Part shown: positions 61,726 to 64,000 of the stretch, one piece after another
Layout of the letters: every line of letters starts with the position of its first letter
Numbering within the stretch: the stretch's first letter is position 1
Assembly: GCF_003144095.1 (NCBI RefSeq)
Contig: NZ_NSKH01000018.1
Span: forward strand, 279,716-343,715
DNA: 64,000 nucleotides
Source of the DNA: Streptomyces sp. ICBB 8177
GTDB lineage: Bacteria; Actinomycetota; Actinomycetes; Streptomycetales; Streptomycetaceae
Direction of reading: 5' to 3'
Position numbers and translations under genes: made by a program
The notes under the pieces: model-generated
Database searches by the model: none
Seen by the model: only the letters and a program-made list of their open reading frames with translations
What the model was told of the DNA's origin: nothing

Positions 61726-63057
61726 ATGACTCAGGGGGCCGGTCAGGGACCCGTAACGCCGGTGACGGGTGCGTCCGTGAGCTGGCGGCCCCCCGAGCGC
61801 TCCCTGCGCGACCAGCCGCTTGCCGACCAGCAGCCGGGCCACGACGACACTCTCGTCGACCACCGTGCGGTCACGCCGCCCGAGCCTCACGCGGTCACGC
61901 CGCCCGGCCCTCACACGGTCACGCCGCCCGAGCACGCCGCCCCCGAACACTCCTTCACGGGCGGAGTCCACCAGGTCCCGCAGACTCCGCAGGCCGCCGT
62001 CCCGCTCCCGCACCCCGACGGCCCGGCCGCGGACGCGGGGGCCGTGGCCCCGCCCGCGCCCCCGGTCGGGCAACCGCCGGCGCAGCCGCCCGCGCAGCCC
62101 GCACCGCCCGTCGTGCCCCCGGCCGCTCCGCCCGCCGTGGAGTACACCCCGACCGCGCACGACCTCCCGATACTGCGGCGTCCCGTCGACCAGCCCACCG
62201 TGCGCCTCGGCACCATGGGCGATCCGGAGGACGGCCCGCACGGGCCGCTCTACGTGGTCGGCGACGTCCACGGCTACCTCGACGAACTACGCGCCGCCCT
62301 GCACGCCGAGGGCCTGGTCGACGCCGAGGGCCACTGGTCCGCGGGCACGGCCCGGCTGTGGTTCCTGGGCGACTTCACCGACCGCGGGCCCGACGGCATC
62401 GGTGTCATCGACCTGGTGATGCAGCTCTCCGCGGAGGCCGCGGCGGCCGGCGGCTACACCAAGGCGCTGATGGGCAATCACGAACTGCTGCTGATCGGTG
62501 CGAAGCGGTTCGGCGACACCCCCGTCAACTCGGTGGCCGGAACCGCCTCCTTCCTCGCCGCCTGGCGGCTCAACGGCGGTCAGCCCAGCGACATGGAACG
62601 CCTCCAGGACCACCACCTGGCCTGGATGTCCCGCCTGGACGCGGTCGCCCTGGAGGACGGCCACCTGCTGCTGCACTCCGACACGACCGCGTACCTGGAG
62701 TACGGCACCAGCATCGACGCCGTCAACGACGCGGTGACCGGCATCCTGCAACGGGGTGACGCCGACGAGTGCTGGGAGCTGTTCCGCAAGTTCACCAAGC
62801 GCTTCGCCTTCCGCGGCGACTCCGGGACGTCCGCGGTGCGCGACCTGCTCGACGCGTACGGCGGCGGGCGGGTCGTGCACGGTCACAGCCCGATCCCGTA
62901 CCTGCTGGGTGAGGTGGGCGCGGAGGACGACGGCGAGGAGCTGGCGCACGTCGTCGAGGGTCCGCACGTGTACGCCGACGAGCTGGCCGTCGCGATGGAC
63001 GGCGGCGTCACGATGGACGGCAAGCTGCTGGTGGCGCAACTCCCGCTGCGGGAATAG
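61726..63057 (+). CDS. PPP-type metallophosphatase with Pro-rich N-terminus
   Basis: 443-aa protein. The first 165 residues are disordered and rich in Pro/Ala/Gln with repeated VTPPEPHAVTPPGPHTVTPP-like units. The C-terminal 280 residues are a calcineurin-like phosphoesterase of the serine/threonine phosphatase type: YVVGDVHGYLDE, WFLGDFTDRGPDG, ALMGNHELLLIG, and later VVHGHSPIP, giving the metal-binding Asp/His/Asn residues GDxHG, GDxxDRG, GNHE and GH. It may dephosphorylate proteins or nucleotides. ATG 61726 has GGAGGGG about 4 bases upstream. A TATGAT at 61637-61642 may be its -10. Confidence 0.87.
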   Translation: MTQGAGQGPVTPVTGASVSWRPPERSLRDQPLADQQPGHDDTLVDHRAVTPPEPHAVTPPGPHTVTPPEHAAPEHSFTGGVHQVPQTPQAAVPLPHPDGPAADAGAVAPPAPPVGQPPAQPPAQPAPPVVPPAAPPAVEYTPTAHDLPILRRPVDQPTVRLGTMGDPEDGPHGPLYVVGDVHGYLDELRAALHAEGLVDAEGHWSAGTARLWFLGDFTDRGPDGIGVIDLVMQLSAEAAAAGGYTKALMGNHELLLIGAKRFGDTPVNSVAGTASFLAAWRLNGGQPSDMERLQDHHLAWMSRLDAVALEDGHLLLHSDTTAYLEYGTSIDAVNDAVTGILQRGDADECWELFRKFTKRFAFRGDSGTSAVRDLLDAYGGGRVVHGHSPIPYLLGEVGAEDDGEELAHVVEGPHVYADELAVAMDGGVTMDGKLLVAQLPLRE

Positions 63058-63081
63058 CAGTTCGCTACTGGGTCGGGCGTG

Positions 63082-63099
63082 CGGTTCCGGACGGAACCG
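63082..63099 (+). terminator. Short hairpin after the phosphatase gene
   Basis: CGGTTCC (63082-63088) pairs with GGAACCG (63093-63099), 4-base loop, 25 bases after the stop. A palindrome TTTCCGGAAA lies further on at about 63129-63138. Confidence 0.45.
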
Positions 63100-63267
63100 G
63101 GCGCTCACCCCGCCCCCGGCACGGTCAATTTCCGGAAACACTCTGTCACCGTGTCAGTCCCGCGCTCTACCATCGGGTTATCCGTCACAGGCTCGCCTCC
63201 GCTTCCGACCGGCCGCCCCGGGAACAGGACGGACTCGGGCTGGTCGGAGGGAACGGAGCATCGGGGG

Positions 63268-64000
63268 ATGTACATGGACAGCGCTCCGCACCTGCTGACC
63301 GAGGACCGCCCGGAGTTCGAGCGCGTCCTCGACCAGGCGCTGCGGGCCGCGGCCGAGGAGTCGACGGCCCGCGGAAGCAGGCTCAACGCCGAGCAGTTGC
63401 GCACCATGGCGCTCAGTGCGGTCGCCGCGATATCCGCCTGCGCCGCCCCGGAGTACGACGCCTACCAGCACGCCCGCGAACGCCTGGGCGTCCCGTCGTC
63501 AACCGCCGCGTCCGCAAACGCGTCGTACGGCGACGGGACGGACGCCGGGGGGCGGGGGTCGGAGGGTCCGGCTGCCTTGGCCGGTTCGTCGAGGTCGCCG
63601 GGCTGGGCGGGACGCGGTGGCGGCAGGCGGGCGGACCCGACTCGCCGGACGGACGGCGCTCATCGGCCGGACGACGCGACGGCGGGCGGTGGGTTCGGGG
63701 ACGCCATGTCGGGCGCCGGGCTCTTCGCCGTGGTGGCCGTGCTGACACCGATCCTGGCCGGGACCGCCGCGATCATCTTCCTGATCGTCGGCTACGTGCT
63801 GGCCGCGATGAGCCCGCAGCCCGCGATCGCGGCGCCGCTGCGCACGGCGGGCTGGCTCTTCCTGGCGATCGCGGGGGCGGGGATCCTGTTCGGCATGGTG
63901 GGCCTGGTGCTGACCGCGCTGCGCGACGGTTCCGCCGCGATCCACGCCGAGCACGAGGGCGAGCCCGCGGAGGTCACCGCCGCCCGTGAGGTGTGGCTGA
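63268..64000 (+). CDS. Two-TM membrane protein, cut by the window end
   Basis: At least 244 residues, open at 64000 (partial). An N-terminal soluble helical part (MYMDSAPHLLTEDRPEFERV..., about 1-75) with EQLRTMALSAVAAISACAAPEYDAY is followed by a Gly/Ser/Arg-rich linker (about 80-150) and two membrane helices (FAVVAVLTPILAGTAAIIFLIVGYVL in parts, about 153-175, and TAGWLFLAIAGAGILFGMVGLVL, about 188-212), then an acidic cytoplasmic segment. I do not recognise the family; comparable proteins are common in Streptomyces. ATG 63268 has a G-rich stretch just upstream; ATG 63274 is an alternative. Confidence 0.72.
   Translation, partial: MYMDSAPHLLTEDRPEFERVLDQALRAAAEESTARGSRLNAEQLRTMALSAVAAISACAAPEYDAYQHARERLGVPSSTAASANASYGDGTDAGGRGSEGPAALAGSSRSPGWAGRGGGRRADPTRRTDGAHRPDDATAGGGFGDAMSGAGLFAVVAVLTPILAGTAAIIFLIVGYVLAAMSPQPAIAAPLRTAGWLFLAIAGAGILFGMVGLVLTALRDGSAAIHAEHEGEPAEVTAAREVWL

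Overview
This 64-kb window comes from a high-GC actinobacterium, almost certainly Streptomyces or a close relative in the Streptomycetaceae. The evidence is a very strong G/C bias at third codon positions, frequent GTG starts, a Cvn-type conservon, a fused cydDC gene, an LAXTG-type sortase substrate, a Rex-like operator in front of the cytochrome bd genes, rare TTA codons, and a dispersed intergenic element familiar from Streptomyces. I saw no tRNA, rRNA, CRISPR array, insertion sequence or prophage. Most of the window looks like chromosomal core; the most accessory-looking part is the polymorphic toxin locus at 4.0-9.4 kb.

Layout. 0.1-3.9 kb: a cobalamin riboswitch and cobN. 4.0-9.4 kb: a WXG100-like secretion partner, a 1323-residue RHS/YD-repeat toxin with a C-terminal HNH-like/NUC nuclease, and a SUKH immunity protein. 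9.4-14.1 kb (minus): a conservon with sensor kinase cvnA, roadblock cvnB and DUF742 cvnC, followed by a methyltransferase where the usual CvnD GTPase would be. 14.5-17.5 kb: a NitT/TauT-type ABC importer. 17.7-31.7 kb: a mixed set including a secreted lipase, DUF488, DUF309, a HTH regulator, a cupin, an FMN reductase, an MDR oxidoreductase, an APC permease, a sortase-anchored protein and an ATP-dependent DNA ligase. 31.8-33.8 kb: a Gly/Asp-rich-tailed membrane protein and TatA. 34.0-37.7 kb: a heterodimeric ABC exporter. 38.0-44.5 kb: a small Cys-rich protein, an RlmA-type rRNA methyltransferase, a rhomboid-like protein, a YeiH/LysR pair, and a FadR-type regulator with a CynX-type MFS transporter. 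44.5-48.1 kb: a four-gene operon for two ABC-2 exporters. 48.2-51.8 kb: GNAT, LLM oxidoreductase and HAD genes set in repeat-rich noncoding DNA. 51.9-58.5 kb: cydABDC for cytochrome bd oxidase under Rex-like sites. 58.7-64 kb: a HisC-type aminotransferase, a LacI regulator with a probable leaderless transcript, a PPP-type phosphatase, and a membrane protein cut by the window end.

Points that stand out. (1) The toxin's reading frame appears to be broken just before its natural C-terminus. (2) The only in-frame TTA (bldA-type) codons I found in the window are four, all within 10.2-15.6 kb, in cvnA, cvnC and the ATPase and permease genes of the divergent ABC importer. (3) A nitrate/nitrite-sensor-like kinase faces a NitT/TauT importer, which suggests one regulated unit. 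(4) Several minisatellites (21, 17 and 39 bp) and a duplicated hisC 3' end mark sites of local repeat expansion. All calls come from reading the sequence; no database search was run.
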